64,000 nt of DNA from Paenibacillus flagellatus (GCF_003217775.1 NZ_QJVJ01000001.1:682001-746000); one strand, 5' to 3'. Positions 45,699 to 55,272 are shown, numbered from the stretch's first letter. Program-made: numbers and translations. The notes: generated by a model from the sequence alone, not told the origin.

Positions 45699-45739
45699 CG
45701 GTCGTCTCCTCCTTACATGCAATGCCGCCGACGTTCGCG

Positions 45740-46270
45740 TCAGCCGATCAAGGACATGGCCGCGGCCGAAACCGCCGAGCCGATCAGACACCCGGCCATG
45801 CAATCCGACGGGTAATGAAGACCCAAGTACATGCGCGATAAGCCGACCGCCGCCGCCAACGGAACGACCAGCAGCGAAAGCCAGCCGGACGCGAGCGCGA
45901 ACGGGACGACGACCGAGAAGGCGGCGGTCGTGTGGCCGGACGGAAACGACGGGTCCTTCAGCGGGTTCGGTCCCGTCACGACGCCGCCGATCGCCATATA
46001 GGGCCGGAGCCGGTCGACCTTGCGCTTGACGATCGCCGCCACGATGTGGCTGGCCGCCAGGGAGAGCAGGCTGATCCGTCCGACCGTCCGCCAAGGCTCC
46101 GGCGCGAGCAGCGCCACGGACAGCGTAAAGGCGATCGTGAACGTCGCCCCGCCCAGATGGGTCAGCCACCCGAACAGCCGGTCCAGCGCCGTATGCCGAA
46201 TCCGGAAGTGACACCAGCGGAACAGCTTGCGGTCCCATTCGCGAAGCCGCGGAATCCATCGTCTCATCAT
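45740..46270 (-). CDS. PAP2-family membrane phosphatase
   Basis: A membrane protein of 176 residues with about five helices and the three PAP2 motifs: KRKVDRLRP, PSFPSGH and SRMYLGLHYPSD. Members dephosphorylate phosphatidic acid, phosphatidylglycerol phosphate or undecaprenyl pyrophosphate. AAAGGA is 7 nt before the ATG pair. First gene of the operon with the glycosyltransferase and MFS protein; the gap is 41 bp. The order suggests a phosphatidate or undecaprenyl phosphate substrate, but the sequence does not decide. Confidence 0.93.
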   Translation of the reverse strand: MMRRWIPRLREWDRKLFRWCHFRIRHTALDRLFGWLTHLGGATFTIAFTLSVALLAPEPWRTVGRISLLSLAASHIVAAIVKRKVDRLRPYMAIGGVVTGPNPLKDPSFPSGHTTAAFSVVVPFALASGWLSLLVVPLAAAVGLSRMYLGLHYPSDCMAGCLIGSAVSAAAMSLIG

Positions 46271-46508
46271 CGGCCGTCCTTTCTGTTCATCCGTTTCTTT
46301 TGGTTTTTATCATACCGGAAACCGCTTTTTCGCAAACCGGACTTAATGGCGGTTTTGATCCAAGACCAAAGTCCAGTGGCGAGCCGGATCGCCTTTTCGC
46401 GCCCTCGAAGTCATCCGGTATGCAGCAATTTCCCCGCCGCACTCGAACATGGCTTCCCGTGTTCAAAAGGTCCCCGTCCGGAAACGCGTCGTCGCTTATC
46501 CCGCGCGC

Positions 46509-46689
46509 TTGGATTTTAACCAACGGCCGAAACGCATCGCGTGACGAAATCGGCCTACTATTGGATTTTATCCAACAAAAATACACTTCATAGCCCATGT
46601 GAACGGATTGGGGGCGAATTCGTTGGATTTTTTCCAACGGGGCTCCCTTTTCCGGGACAGTGCATGCACAGCTATTGGACTCGCTCCAA
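46509..46689. repeat. Array of four 15-bp palindromes in two pairs
   Basis: TTGGATTTTAACCAA (46509), TTGGATTTTATCCAA (46561), TTGGATTTTTTCCAA (46623) and TTGGACTCGCTCCAA (46675). Start-to-start distances are 52, 62 and 52 bp, so the pair repeats every 114 bp. The 644-bp gap 46271-46914 has no supported gene. The intervening sequences are not repeated, which rules out CRISPR or a simple tandem repeat. Confidence 0.85.
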
Positions 46690-46914
46690 TGGAGCGGCCC
46701 AAGACGGGCTATAGATGGGGCATGGGACGACGGGAAACGGGCATGCCTCCCCATCCGGCCTCCGCTTGAGCGCCCGTGTTCCGGCATATGCAAGCCCGCA
46801 CCGCACCCTGCCGCCATTTCGCCCAAGCCAAACGGGCGCCTCCTGCCGCGGTCGTGCGCGGCGGGCCGACGTAAAAAGAGCGGAAGCCGTCTGGCGGCCC
46901 CGCTCTCTTGTCGT

Positions 46915-47397
46915 TTATTCCTGGATCTGCTTGAGCATGCCCCGGTAAATGCCGGGCGCCGAGCCTTCGATCGGGATCGCGCCGATCGTCTTCGCATAAA
47001 ACTCGGTCGGGCCCGCCCCGCCGATGACGGCGTAGCCGTACCCTTCGTCGTACATCGCCTGCATGCAGGCGAGCAGCAGCGCCTTGCCGACGCCTTTGCC
47101 GCGCATGTCGGGATGGACGCCCGTCGGGCCGAAAAAGTTTTTGAGCGTCGCTTCGTAGCAGCCGAAGCCGACGAGCCGCTCGCCTTCCGTGGCGATGAAG
47201 CACGATACCGGCCGGCGGCTGAACGCCACGTCGCATTCGCTCTCCCAATGGGCGCTGAAGTTGCGGCGCACCCAGTCGAGCACGATGTGCTTCTCGGGCG
47301 CAAGGCCGCGGCGGATGACGATCCCCGCGTCGGCCAGCTCGCGGATGAGCGGCTTGGAATCGGGCAGTTCGTACAGTTTGACGAGCATATCCGGCAT
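46915..47397 (-). CDS. GNAT-family N-acetyltransferase
   Basis: A 160-residue GNAT protein. The acetyl-CoA loop is GVHPDMRGKGVGKALL, preceded by GFGCYEATLKNFFGP and followed by AVIGGAGPTEFYAKTIGA. The acceptor substrate cannot be told. GAGGAGG lies 8 nt before the ATG at 47397. A separate gene between the palindrome array and the 5'-nuclease. Confidence 0.88.
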   Translation of the reverse strand: MPDMLVKLYELPDSKPLIRELADAGIVIRRGLAPEKHIVLDWVRRNFSAHWESECDVAFSRRPVSCFIATEGERLVGFGCYEATLKNFFGPTGVHPDMRGKGVGKALLLACMQAMYDEGYGYAVIGGAGPTEFYAKTIGAIPIEGSAPGIYRGMLKQIQE

Positions 47398-47511
47398 GAT
47401 GAAACTCCTCCTCGAAGTTCGATAATGGATGGATAACAACATATGTACTCGGGCGAACTTGCGGGCCGCGGTCGCGCGCCGCGGCGCGGACGGCGCGATA
47501 AGGTCCGGCCG

Positions 47512-48384
47512 TCAGCCGATCTGCTGGGCGAGCCCCTTGAACTCCAGCTCCTCGAACTTTGCCCGCAGCCGCAGCAAATCCGGCGCCCAAACGCAGTCGT
47601 CGATCGGGCAGCTGACCGGCGTGTCGCAGCGGATCGTCGCCAAATCCCGCGAAAGGTGGAGCATGTCGAGCGACGCCTCGATCTTCTTCCGGACGCTCGC
47701 GGTCAACGAGTCGAGGTTGGCGAGAATGCCGTCGATGTCGCCGTATTCGGCGAGCAGCTTGAGCGCCGTCTTCTCCCCGATGCCTTTGACGCCCGGGTAA
47801 TTGTCGCTCGTATCCCCGGTGAGCCCCTTCAGCTCGATGATTTGGCGCGGCGTCAACCCCCGCTCCTCGAGCAGCGCCGCCTCGTCGTACACGGCGTAAT
47901 TGGACGCGCCCTTCTTCATGATGACGACGTGCACCCGCTCGGAGACGACCTGCAGCAAGTCGTGGTCGCCGGTCAGCACGAAGACGTGCGCTTCCTCCTC
48001 CGCGTAATGCCGCGCGAGCGTTCCGATGCAGTCGTCCGCCTCGTAGCCGCGGATGCCGACGTTCGGCACGCCGAAGCTGTCGACGACTTCCTTGACGAGG
48101 TCGAACTGCGGAATCAGGTCGTCCGGGGGCGATTCCCGGTTCCCTTTGTAATCGGCGTACTGCTCGGTGCGGAACGTCGTGCTCCCCATGTCCCAGCAGC
48201 AGACGACGTGCGTCGGGCGGAACCGTTTGACGGCGTCCATCATATATTTGACGAACCCGTGCACCGCATTGGTCGGCAATCCGGCGCTCGTTCTTTTGAT
48301 ATACCCGCTGTACGAACTGGCATAATAGGCGCGGAACAGCAGCGCCATGCCGTCGACGAGCAGAACGATACGTTTGCTGGTCAT
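47512..48384 (-). CDS. ypcP: Stand-alone 5'-3' exonuclease (YpcP-like, PolA N-domain type)
   Basis: A FEN-type nuclease of 290 residues equal to the N-terminal domain of DNA polymerase I. Metal-binding acids are visible in LLVDGMALLF, CCWDMGS, GYEADDCIG and VLTGDHDLL, and a helix-hairpin-helix in GDTSDNYPGVKGIGEKTALKLL. It removes RNA primers and flaps, overlapping with PolA. GGAGA lies 6 nt before the ATG. No partner gene; GNAT gene is downstream. Confidence 0.92.
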   Translation of the reverse strand: MTSKRIVLLVDGMALLFRAYYASSYSGYIKRTSAGLPTNAVHGFVKYMMDAVKRFRPTHVVCCWDMGSTTFRTEQYADYKGNRESPPDDLIPQFDLVKEVVDSFGVPNVGIRGYEADDCIGTLARHYAEEEAHVFVLTGDHDLLQVVSERVHVVIMKKGASNYAVYDEAALLEERGLTPRQIIELKGLTGDTSDNYPGVKGIGEKTALKLLAEYGDIDGILANLDSLTASVRKKIEASLDMLHLSRDLATIRCDTPVSCPIDDCVWAPDLLRLRAKFEELEFKGLAQQIG

Positions 48385-48587
48385 CGGTACTCTCCTCGTT
48401 CTCCCATTTTCTCTCCGCCATTATAGCACACTATCGGACGATGCGGACGGGGGCGGAATGACGATTTTATCCGGGAAATGTTGACTGGGCCGGCTTGCAA
48501 ATTCATGCGTGCATCTTGGGCGACGCTGTGATATAGTACATAGGAACAGCCGAAGAAGAAAATCCGGCATGCGGCATTCGCCGCCCG

Positions 48588-48624
48588 GGAGAGGTTCGCG
48601 AACTCCCTCTATAAAAAACTAAGG
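48588..48624 (+). ncRNA. preQ1-I riboswitch before queF
   Basis: AGAGGTTC-n-CCCTCT followed by ATAAAAAACTAAGG is the type I preQ1 aptamer consensus. A stem GACAAACG..CGTTTATTTGTC (48624-48657) starts at its 3' end and may be the expression platform. About 120 nt of leader then precede queF. Confidence 0.95.
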
Positions 48625-48746
48625 ACAAACGTGCCCGAAGGGTGTCGTTTATTTGTCGCTGTAGTTTTCGATAGCCTCGTTCGCCCGTCCTCTCGTTCTC
48701 TTCTCGAAATCGGCCTTGCGCCGGAGAAAAGAAAGGGGATTTTTTC

Positions 48747-49247
48747 ATGTCCGCAGGAAGAACCGGAGAAGAGCTGAAGGACGTCAGCCATTTGGGAAGC
48801 CAAGGGACCGTCTACACGTTCTCGTATAACCCGCAGCTGCTGGAGTCGTTCGACAACAAGCATCCGGACCGCGATTACTTCGTCAAATTCAATTGCCCCG
48901 AATTCACGAGCCTATGCCCCGTGACGGGCCAGCCCGATTTCGCGACGCTGTACATCTCGTACATCCCCGACCGGAAAATGGTCGAAAGCAAGTCGCTCAA
49001 GCTGTACTTGTTCAGCTTCCGCAACCACGGCGACTTCCACGAGGACTGCGTCAACATCATCATGAACGATCTGATCGCCCTGATGGAGCCCCGCTACATC
49101 GAGGTATGGGGCAAATTTACGCCGCGCGGCGGCATTTCCATCGACCCGTACTGCAACTGGGGACGCCCCGGCACAAAATACGAAGCGATGGCCGAGCACC
49201 GGCTGCTGAACCACGACATGTATCCGGAACGCGTCGACAACCGATAA
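48747..49247 (+). CDS. queF: NADPH-dependent preQ0 reductase
   Basis: QueF of 166 residues that reduces the nitrile of preQ0 (7-cyano-7-deazaguanine) to preQ1 for queuosine in tRNA. The catalytic Cys lies in [13 protein letters not shown] and the substrate Glu in [16 protein letters not shown], with HEDCVN and [19 protein letters not shown] following. Of the short, single-domain type. AAAGGGG lies 8 nt before the ATG. Downstream of the preQ1-I riboswitch, so product-regulated, and in an operon with the queuosine-precursor transporter. Confidence 0.96.
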   Translation: MSAGRTGEELKDVSHLGSQGTVYTFSYNPQLLESFDNKHPDRDYFVKFNCPEFTSLCPVTGQPDFATLYISYIPDRKMVESKSLKLYLFSFRNHGDFHEDCVNIIMNDLIALMEPRYIEVWGKFTPRGGISIDPYCNWGRPGTKYEAMAEHRLLNHDMYPERVDNR

Positions 49248-49263
49248 GGAGGACGGAATCGCC

Positions 49264-49812
49264 ATGAACCGTAACGCATTGCTGATCGCCTTGTACTTGC
49301 TGTCCATCGTCTGTGCCAACGTCGTCACGGCTTCGTTCGCGCCCATGAAAATCGGAGCGATGATCGTCCCGATGGGCTCCCTGCTCATCGGCGCGACGTT
49401 CGTCCTCCGCGACTTCGTGCAGCGGGCGGTCGGACGGAAGAAGACGTACGCCGCCATCGCCGCCGCCATGCTGCTGTCGCTCGCCACCTCGTACGTCCTC
49501 GGGGACACGCTCTGGATCGTCTTCGCCTCGGCCGTCACGTTTCTCGTCTCCGAGACGACCGACACCGAGCTGTACACGCGGCTGAAGCTGCCGATGTCGC
49601 TCAAGGTGCTGTACAGCGGACTCGTCGGCGGCATCGTCGACAGCGCCCTGTTCGTCGTCATCGGCCTGTCCCCGCTCGGCGCCGGCTTCCTCCCTTGGGA
49701 GGCGGTCGGGTACGCGATCGTCGGGCAGGTGCTGATCAAGACGGCGATGCAGTGTCTCGGTGCGGCGGGGATCGCCGTCCTGACGCGGCCCGGCCGGTCG
49801 GCCGACGCTTGA
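49264..49812 (+). CDS. Queuosine-precursor transporter (VUT/YhhQ family)
   Basis: A membrane protein of 182 residues with about six helices and the family markers FAPMKIG, VPMGSLLIGATFVLRDFVQ and GGIVDSALFVVIG. Members import preQ0/preQ1. Sixteen bp after queF with AAGGAGG upstream, and under the same preQ1-I leader, so salvage and the last reductive step are controlled together. A strong terminator follows. Confidence 0.9.
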   Translation: MNRNALLIALYLLSIVCANVVTASFAPMKIGAMIVPMGSLLIGATFVLRDFVQRAVGRKKTYAAIAAAMLLSLATSYVLGDTLWIVFASAVTFLVSETTDTELYTRLKLPMSLKVLYSGLVGGIVDSALFVVIGLSPLGAGFLPWEAVGYAIVGQVLIKTAMQCLGAAGIAVLTRPGRSADA

Positions 49813-49835
49813 GCCGGATCGCCGCACGATAACCG

Positions 49836-49882
49836 AAAGCCCCGCCGCCGCATCGCAACGATGCGGACCGGCGGGGCTTTTC
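49836..49882. terminator. Bidirectional intrinsic terminator
   Basis: AAAGCCCCGCCG (49836-49847) pairs with CGGCGGGGCTTT (49869-49880), with CCGCATCG/CGATGCGG inside. T-runs on both strands serve the queF operon and the convergent hydrolase. Confidence 0.9.
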
Positions 49883-49922
49883 GGCTGCGGCGCGCAAGCG
49901 GCGCGGCGGCGGACGGCGGTCG

Positions 49923-50756
49923 TTACGCCCAGCTGTCCAGCAAAAACTGCGCCAGCTCGCCCGGCCGGATCGGGTCGCCCGAATGCCGGAGCTCGAACCG
50001 TTTGCCGAGCTCGTCGTATTTTTTCTTCAGCATATAACCGTGCATCGGATGATGGATGACGACGCCGACGGGGGCGTCCGCCGGAATGAACGGCCCGTCC
50101 AGCGGGTAGTCGTACGCCATGAACGCGGGAGGCGCCGCCTCCGACATGAAGTTGATCGCCGAGGCCGCCTCGGCGAGACGGAGCGTCTCGGGCCGGTACA
50201 GGTCGTCCGTCGAGGCGACGCCGTAAAACAGCGCCAAATTCGGCTGAATGTGCGGCCCTTCGTAGATGCCCTCGTAAAACCGCTGGTCCTTCGACACCTG
50301 CGTGCCGAAGCCGACGAACGCGGATACGGCGGACGACGTCCGCTCGACCGGGTCGGAGCTGTCCGGGTCGGCCAGATCGCCCTTGAGCGCGTTCCACAGC
50401 GCGATATGGCCGCCGGCCGACGAGCCCGCCGACGCGATCCGCGCCGGATCGATCCCCCACTCCGGCGCCATGTGGCGGACGAATTGGAGCGCCCGCGTCC
50501 CGTCCTCCATCGGAGCCGGGAACGGGTCGGTCGTAATGAAGCGGTAATTGGCCGTCACGACCGAGATTCCCGCCTGTATGCATTCCTTCATGAGCGCCGT
50601 CGGCACGACCGCCGCTTTGTCCCCGCTTACGTACCCGCCTCCGTGAAAGAAAACGACCGCGGGAGACGGCTCGCCCTCCTTCCCGACCGCGTACACGTCG
50701 AGCACGTTGCGTTCGTGCGGGCCGTAGGCTATGTCCTTCCATTCTCGAACCTGCAT
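49923..50756 (-). CDS. Alpha/beta hydrolase (HSL-like esterase)
   Basis: A soluble 277-residue esterase. The oxyanion HGGG (VFFHGGGYVSG), nucleophile GSSAGG and late His (GDPIRPGELAQ region, with VVIHHPMHGYML) place it in the hormone-sensitive-lipase/carboxylesterase group. The start at 50756 has AAAGGTGG 9 nt upstream. The substrate is unknown. It is transcribed toward the queF operon; the AraC regulator upstream is a separate gene on the same strand with an 85-bp gap. Confidence 0.85.
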   Translation of the reverse strand: MQVREWKDIAYGPHERNVLDVYAVGKEGEPSPAVVFFHGGGYVSGDKAAVVPTALMKECIQAGISVVTANYRFITTDPFPAPMEDGTRALQFVRHMAPEWGIDPARIASAGSSAGGHIALWNALKGDLADPDSSDPVERTSSAVSAFVGFGTQVSKDQRFYEGIYEGPHIQPNLALFYGVASTDDLYRPETLRLAEAASAINFMSEAAPPAFMAYDYPLDGPFIPADAPVGVVIHHPMHGYMLKKKYDELGKRFELRHSGDPIRPGELAQFLLDSWA

Positions 50757-50840
50757 TCGTCCGATCCACCTTTCCCCAAGTTGAACTATGTCCACCTTAC
50801 CGGAAACGGGCGGCCGAGCGCAACCTTTTGTCCGCGATTG

Positions 50841-53129
50841 TCACACATCGTCCATCGGCAGGCCGTTCTCCGGCTCGGGCTGTCCGATTAACCGGTTTTT
50901 CCGGTATTCGCCTGGCGGCACGCCCGTCATTTTCTTGAACATGCGGATGAACGAGGTGACGTTGCGGTATCCGATCCGCTCGCTGATGTCCTGCACGCTC
51001 CAGTCGGTCCCGGCGAGCATCTCCTTCGCCTTGCGGATGCGGACGGCGTTGATATGCTCGCTGAAGTTGGCGCCCGTCTTCTCCTTGATGAAGACGGACA
51101 AGTAGGCGACCGACAAGTTCAGCTTGTCCGCGAGCAGATCGAGCGACGCGTCGTCGGCGAACCGGTTCTCCACGTAATCCATGACGAAGGCGATGACCGG
51201 ATCCCGCTCCTCCTTCCGGGCCAGGACGATCGCCGCCGCCGTGCGGAACAGGTCCGCGTACAGCGTCTTGAACTGGTCCGGCGAGAAGCATTCCGCAAGC
51301 CGCGCCAGATGAAGCTCGCGCAGCGAGGCGGCGTCGGCGCTCCCGTACGGCTCCAGCATCTTCGCCACTCGGGCGATGACGCCCTCCGCCAGCTGCCGGA
51401 ACTGGGCGAGTCCGGCTTCCTTACGGTCCATCTGATCGATCATCCGGTCCATGAACGTCCGGCAAAACGCGTCGTTCCCCGCCTGCAGGTTCGCATACAG
51501 CTCCCGCTCCTGCGGCACCGCGAGCACGAACGGAACGGGGGCGCCGCGATGCTCGCGAACGACCTGGCTTTCGTCGAGCGGTCTCGCCTGGCGCACCATC
51601 TCGAGCACTTGCCGGTACGCCTCGTTGAATTTGCCCGAGCCGTCGTGCACGTCGCCGACGGCGATCGTCGCCAGCACGTATGCCTTGTCGCGGTCCAAAA
51701 TCGTCTTCAGCGCCGCGAGCGTATCGTCCAGATGATCCGGATAGCCTCCGCCGCGGACGATCGTCAAAATTTGATTGTTCTCGATCTGGAACGTATGCGA
51801 GGACGGCATCTTCTCGCTCATGAGCACGTTGACGTACTCGTGGATGTAATACGCCATCCGGTCCGTCCGCATGCCGCTGTCGGCCGCCGGCTTCGATTTG
51901 AAATGAAGCTGGTACAGCACGACGAAAAACGGCTCGTCGATCTCGGCGATATCTTTCCACTCGTTGATATTGGACGTAATCGCTTTCAGCTTGTTGATGT
52001 AGCCGAAGCTGGCGAGCAGCGACCGTTTGCCGAGCAGCTCCCGGTGAATCGCCTCCTTCTCCTTCATGAGCTCGCGAATGTTTTGATGAATCAGGTCGAA
52101 CTCGCGGATCGCGCTTTGCAGCTTGACCGGCTCGCGGCGGAGAATGGACGTGACGATCTGCTTCACCGGCCGGTTGATTTGCCGGCTGAACAGCACGGAG
52201 GCGGCGATGCCGATGACGACCGATACGGCGAAGACGACGAGCAGCGTCAAGCTCGCGTTGCGCACCCGGGACGCGATATTGGCGTACGGCACCGCCGTGA
52301 CGTAGGTGAGCCGGGAGCCCGTCCCTCGCTCGACGAAATAATAATAGTCGCCGGCCAAAACGTAGCTCCGCCCCTGCTCGAAGGCGGGGATATCCCCGAC
52401 GCCGAGCTTGTCCGAGGAACGGTACAGCAGCGAGCCGTCCTCCTTCAGCAAGAAGAACAGCCGGCTGTCCTCCGTTCCGTAGAACGCTTCCTGCATCGCC
52501 TTCGCGTCGAGCAGCGCGATCGCTTGAACGTTCGACGACGGCATCCGGAACGAGAACGGGATGAGCCGGACGTCGGATGCCGCGTTCAGCGACGAGACGG
52601 TAAACGTCGCCTCCGGGTGCAGCTCGTAATGGCCGGCTCCTCCGAACCGCTCCTTCCAATAGGCGATCGGGTAGGCGGCACTGGCGTAAAATTTCCCGAA
52701 CATCATCTCCGCGCCGACCGTGCCCTCCTTCTCGACGACCAGCGAGTGGGAATCGTAGTAAAGCAGCAGGTTGTTCAAATAAAACATCGGGTTGTACGCC
52801 TCCGAGCGAACCCGCTTCAGCACGTCCGACGCCTTCCAGTATTCGACGTCCGCCTCCGGCTTCGTGAGCAGCTGACGGTTGAAGGCGACGGCGTTTTCGT
52901 CGTGATACAGATCGAAGAGCAGCGTCTTGATCCGGTCGAAATGGGTTTCGTACCGTTCCGCCGTATTTTGCAGCATGAGCCGGTTATATTGGATGATTTC
53001 GTTTTGCACGCCCCGGTTGAACAAATGGACGGACAACGCGTTGAAGACGGAGAACAGCAGGATGATGCCGAGAAAGCTGAAAAAGATTTTGAAAACGAGC
53101 GTCTGCCGGTTCGGTATGACCCATTTCAA
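50841..53129 (-). CDS. Membrane-anchored AraC-family regulator
   Basis: A 762-residue protein: a membrane helix at about 12-34, an extracellular sensor of about 240 residues (Cache-like), a second helix near 277-302 followed by a short HAMP-like linker, a long cytoplasmic region and a C-terminal AraC double helix-turn-helix (LDLLADKLNLSVAYLSVFIK, QDISERIGYRNVTSFIRMFK). This design, common in Paenibacillus, senses an outside signal and regulates an adjacent sugar ABC operon; here the divergent lplB/lplC/binding-protein genes. The cytoplasmic linker shows no kinase or receiver motif. The start lies about 240 bp from the divergent gene. Confidence 0.92.
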   Translation of the reverse strand: MKWVIPNRQTLVFKIFFSFLGIILLFSVFNALSVHLFNRGVQNEIIQYNRLMLQNTAERYETHFDRIKTLLFDLYHDENAVAFNRQLLTKPEADVEYWKASDVLKRVRSEAYNPMFYLNNLLLYYDSHSLVVEKEGTVGAEMMFGKFYASAAYPIAYWKERFGGAGHYELHPEATFTVSSLNAASDVRLIPFSFRMPSSNVQAIALLDAKAMQEAFYGTEDSRLFFLLKEDGSLLYRSSDKLGVGDIPAFEQGRSYVLAGDYYYFVERGTGSRLTYVTAVPYANIASRVRNASLTLLVVFAVSVVIGIAASVLFSRQINRPVKQIVTSILRREPVKLQSAIREFDLIHQNIRELMKEKEAIHRELLGKRSLLASFGYINKLKAITSNINEWKDIAEIDEPFFVVLYQLHFKSKPAADSGMRTDRMAYYIHEYVNVLMSEKMPSSHTFQIENNQILTIVRGGGYPDHLDDTLAALKTILDRDKAYVLATIAVGDVHDGSGKFNEAYRQVLEMVRQARPLDESQVVREHRGAPVPFVLAVPQERELYANLQAGNDAFCRTFMDRMIDQMDRKEAGLAQFRQLAEGVIARVAKMLEPYGSADAASLRELHLARLAECFSPDQFKTLYADLFRTAAAIVLARKEERDPVIAFVMDYVENRFADDASLDLLADKLNLSVAYLSVFIKEKTGANFSEHINAVRIRKAKEMLAGTDWSVQDISERIGYRNVTSFIRMFKKMTGVPPGEYRKNRLIGQPEPENGLPMDDV

Positions 53130-53368
53130 GGCTGCCCTGCTCCCTTACCTGTAAATTTCGCCCCGCGGCCGGGACGGGAAGGCTTTCGACGAAGCGTTTT
53201 CATTGTACCGGAGTTTCGGATTTCGAAAAACATGCACTTTTTTATAATCTTATCTTCTTTTTAGGCGGGCCAATGAGCCGCTAGAGAGCCAAACAACGGT
53301 AAATTCCGCTCGCGCCCCCGCTCTGGTATGCTCCGGGAAGAACAGACGAAAGCGGGTGAAGTGAGGCC
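53130..53368. promoter_or_regulatory. Divergent promoter region of the AraC regulator and Lpl-like ABC genes
   Basis: A 239-bp gap. TATAAT at about 53241-53246 on the plus strand could be the -10 of the ABC operon, but I saw no good -35. GC-rich near the regulator, AT-rich near 53230-53260. Confidence 0.4.
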
Positions 53369-54331
53369 TTGTCGAAGCAAGCTTCCGTTCCGGCCGCGGC
53401 GACGGACCCGGGCGGCCGGCCGCGGCGTTCCGCGGCTTGGATGCGGGTACGCCGCAATTGGGATTTGTATGTGCTGCTGCTGCCGGTAATCGCGTTTTTC
53501 ATCGTATTCGAGTACGTGCCGATGTACGGGGTCCAGATCGCCTTCAAAAACTTCGTGGCGACGAAAGGCGTTTGGGGGAGTCCCTGGGTCGGGCTCCGGC
53601 ATTTCGAGCGTTTTTTCGAGAGCTACTACTTTTGGCGGCTGCTCCTCAACACGCTCGGCATCGGACTGTACCAGCTGATCGTGGGGTTTCCGGTCCCGAT
53701 CGTGCTGGCGCTGCTCATCAACGAAGTGCGCTCCCGGACGTTCAGCCGGTTCGTACAGACGGTGACGTACGCGCCGCACTTTTTGTCCACGGTCGTCATG
53801 GTCGGCCTAATCCTCATCTTCCTGTCGCCGGAGACCGGCCTGCTGAACCGGATCGTCGCCGCGGTGCGCGGGGAGCCGATTCCGTTCCTGACCGAGCCGG
53901 CCTGGTTCAAGAGCGTCTACGTGCTGTCCGGCGTCTGGCAGCAGATGGGCTGGAGCTCGATCATCTACTTGGCCGCGCTGACGGGCATCGATCCTCAGCT
54001 GCACGAGGCGGCCCGCGTCGACGGCGCGAACCGGTGGCGGCGCATTTGGCACATCAACTTGCCGGGCATCATGCCGACGGTGACGATTCTGCTCATCCTG
54101 AACATGGGCTCCCTGCTCGGCGTCGGCTTCGAGAAGGTGTATCTGATGCAAAACCCGCTCAACATGCCGGCGTCGGACGTCATCGCCACGCACGTGTACC
54201 GCAAAGGGATTATCGACGGTCAGTACAGCTACTCGGCGGCTGTCGGGCTGTTCAACTCGGTCGTCAATTTCGTTCTGCTCGTGGCCGTGAACCGGATCGC
54301 GCGCAAGGCGAACGACACCAGCTTATGGTAA
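53369..54331 (+). CDS. ABC sugar permease (LplB type)
   Basis: A membrane permease of 320 residues with six helices and the cytoplasmic EAA loop LHEAARVDGANRWRRIWHINLPG that contacts the ATPase. Matches the LplB/YtcP-type N-terminal permease of large-ligand carbohydrate importers. The start is uncertain: the TTG at 53369 has a purine-rich GGGTGA 9 nt upstream, and the first ATG is at about 53440. First gene of the three-gene importer, followed 19 bp later by LplC. No ATPase gene is present, so a shared MsmX-like ATPase is expected. Confidence 0.93.
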   Translation: MSKQASVPAAATDPGGRPRRSAAWMRVRRNWDLYVLLLPVIAFFIVFEYVPMYGVQIAFKNFVATKGVWGSPWVGLRHFERFFESYYFWRLLLNTLGIGLYQLIVGFPVPIVLALLINEVRSRTFSRFVQTVTYAPHFLSTVVMVGLILIFLSPETGLLNRIVAAVRGEPIPFLTEPAWFKSVYVLSGVWQQMGWSSIIYLAALTGIDPQLHEAARVDGANRWRRIWHINLPGIMPTVTILLILNMGSLLGVGFEKVYLMQNPLNMPASDVIATHVYRKGIIDGQYSYSAAVGLFNSVVNFVLLVAVNRIARKANDTSLW

Positions 54332-54350
54332 CGGAAAGGAGGAGCGAACC

Positions 54351-55235
54351 GTGACTAACCGGAGCACCGGCGACAAGCTGTTCGACGGGTTCGTCTATGC
54401 CGCTTTGGCGCTCTTGTGCGTCATCGTGCTGTACCCGCTGCTGTTCGTGCTGTCGGCGTCGATCAGCAGCCCGGAGGCGGTCATGCGCGGCGAGGTATGG
54501 CTGTGGCCCAAAGGCTTCACGTGGGTCGGCTACGCGAACATTTTCCGCAACGACGACATCTTGACCGGCTATATCAACACGATCGTCTACACGCTGGTCG
54601 GCACCGCGATCAACCTCGCGATGTCCGTCGCGGCCGCCTACCCGCTGTCGCGCAAAGATTTGGCCGGTCGCGGCGTCATATCCGCGATGATGGTGTTTAC
54701 GATGTTTTTCAGCGGCGGCATGGTGCCGACGTACTTGCTCGTCAAGCAGCTCGGCATGCTCAACTCGATGTGGGCGCTCATCATTCCGAGCGCCGTGTCG
54801 GTGTACAACGTGCTGATCATGCGCACGTTTTTCCAGAACGCCATCCCGTACGAAATGCAGGAGGCGGCGTCGATCGACGGCTGCTCCAACCTCGGCACGC
54901 TCGTGCGCATCGTGCTGCCCCTGTCGCTGCCGATCGTGGCGGTCATGGTGCTGTTTTACAGCGTCGGCCATTGGAACGCGTACTTCAACGCCCTCATGTA
55001 TTTGACCGACCGCGACAAATATCCGCTGCAGCTGTTTTTGCGGGAGATCCTGATCCAGGGGCAGATGCAGGAGATGCTCGGCGTCGGCGACGAGTCCCAC
55101 GCCCGGACCGTCATGGAAGGCGAAGCGATCAAGTATGCGGTCGTCGTCGTGGCCAATTTGCCGGTGCTGCTGCTGTATCCGTTCCTGCAAAAATATTTCG
55201 TCAAAGGCGTCATGATCGGGGCGGTCAAGGGGTAA
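54351..55235 (+). CDS. ABC sugar permease (LplC type)
   Basis: A 294-residue permease, six helices, with the EAA loop MQEAASIDGCSNLGTLVRIVLP near residue 170. The second permease of the heterodimer. Starts at GTG with AAAGGAGG 8 nt upstream. The substrate is carried in by the lipoprotein encoded 37 bp downstream. Confidence 0.93.
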   Translation: MTNRSTGDKLFDGFVYAALALLCVIVLYPLLFVLSASISSPEAVMRGEVWLWPKGFTWVGYANIFRNDDILTGYINTIVYTLVGTAINLAMSVAAAYPLSRKDLAGRGVISAMMVFTMFFSGGMVPTYLLVKQLGMLNSMWALIIPSAVSVYNVLIMRTFFQNAIPYEMQEAASIDGCSNLGTLVRIVLPLSLPIVAVMVLFYSVGHWNAYFNALMYLTDRDKYPLQLFLREILIQGQMQEMLGVGDESHARTVMEGEAIKYAVVVVANLPVLLLYPFLQKYFVKGVMIGAVKG

Positions 55236-55272
55236 AAAAACGATACAATAAAGATGGGGAGGACGATCGACG

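Noticed and set aside
46509-46689. CRISPR-like array
   Set aside because: Palindromes are only 15 bp, spacers are unequal (37 and 47 bp), no leader or cas gene in the window.
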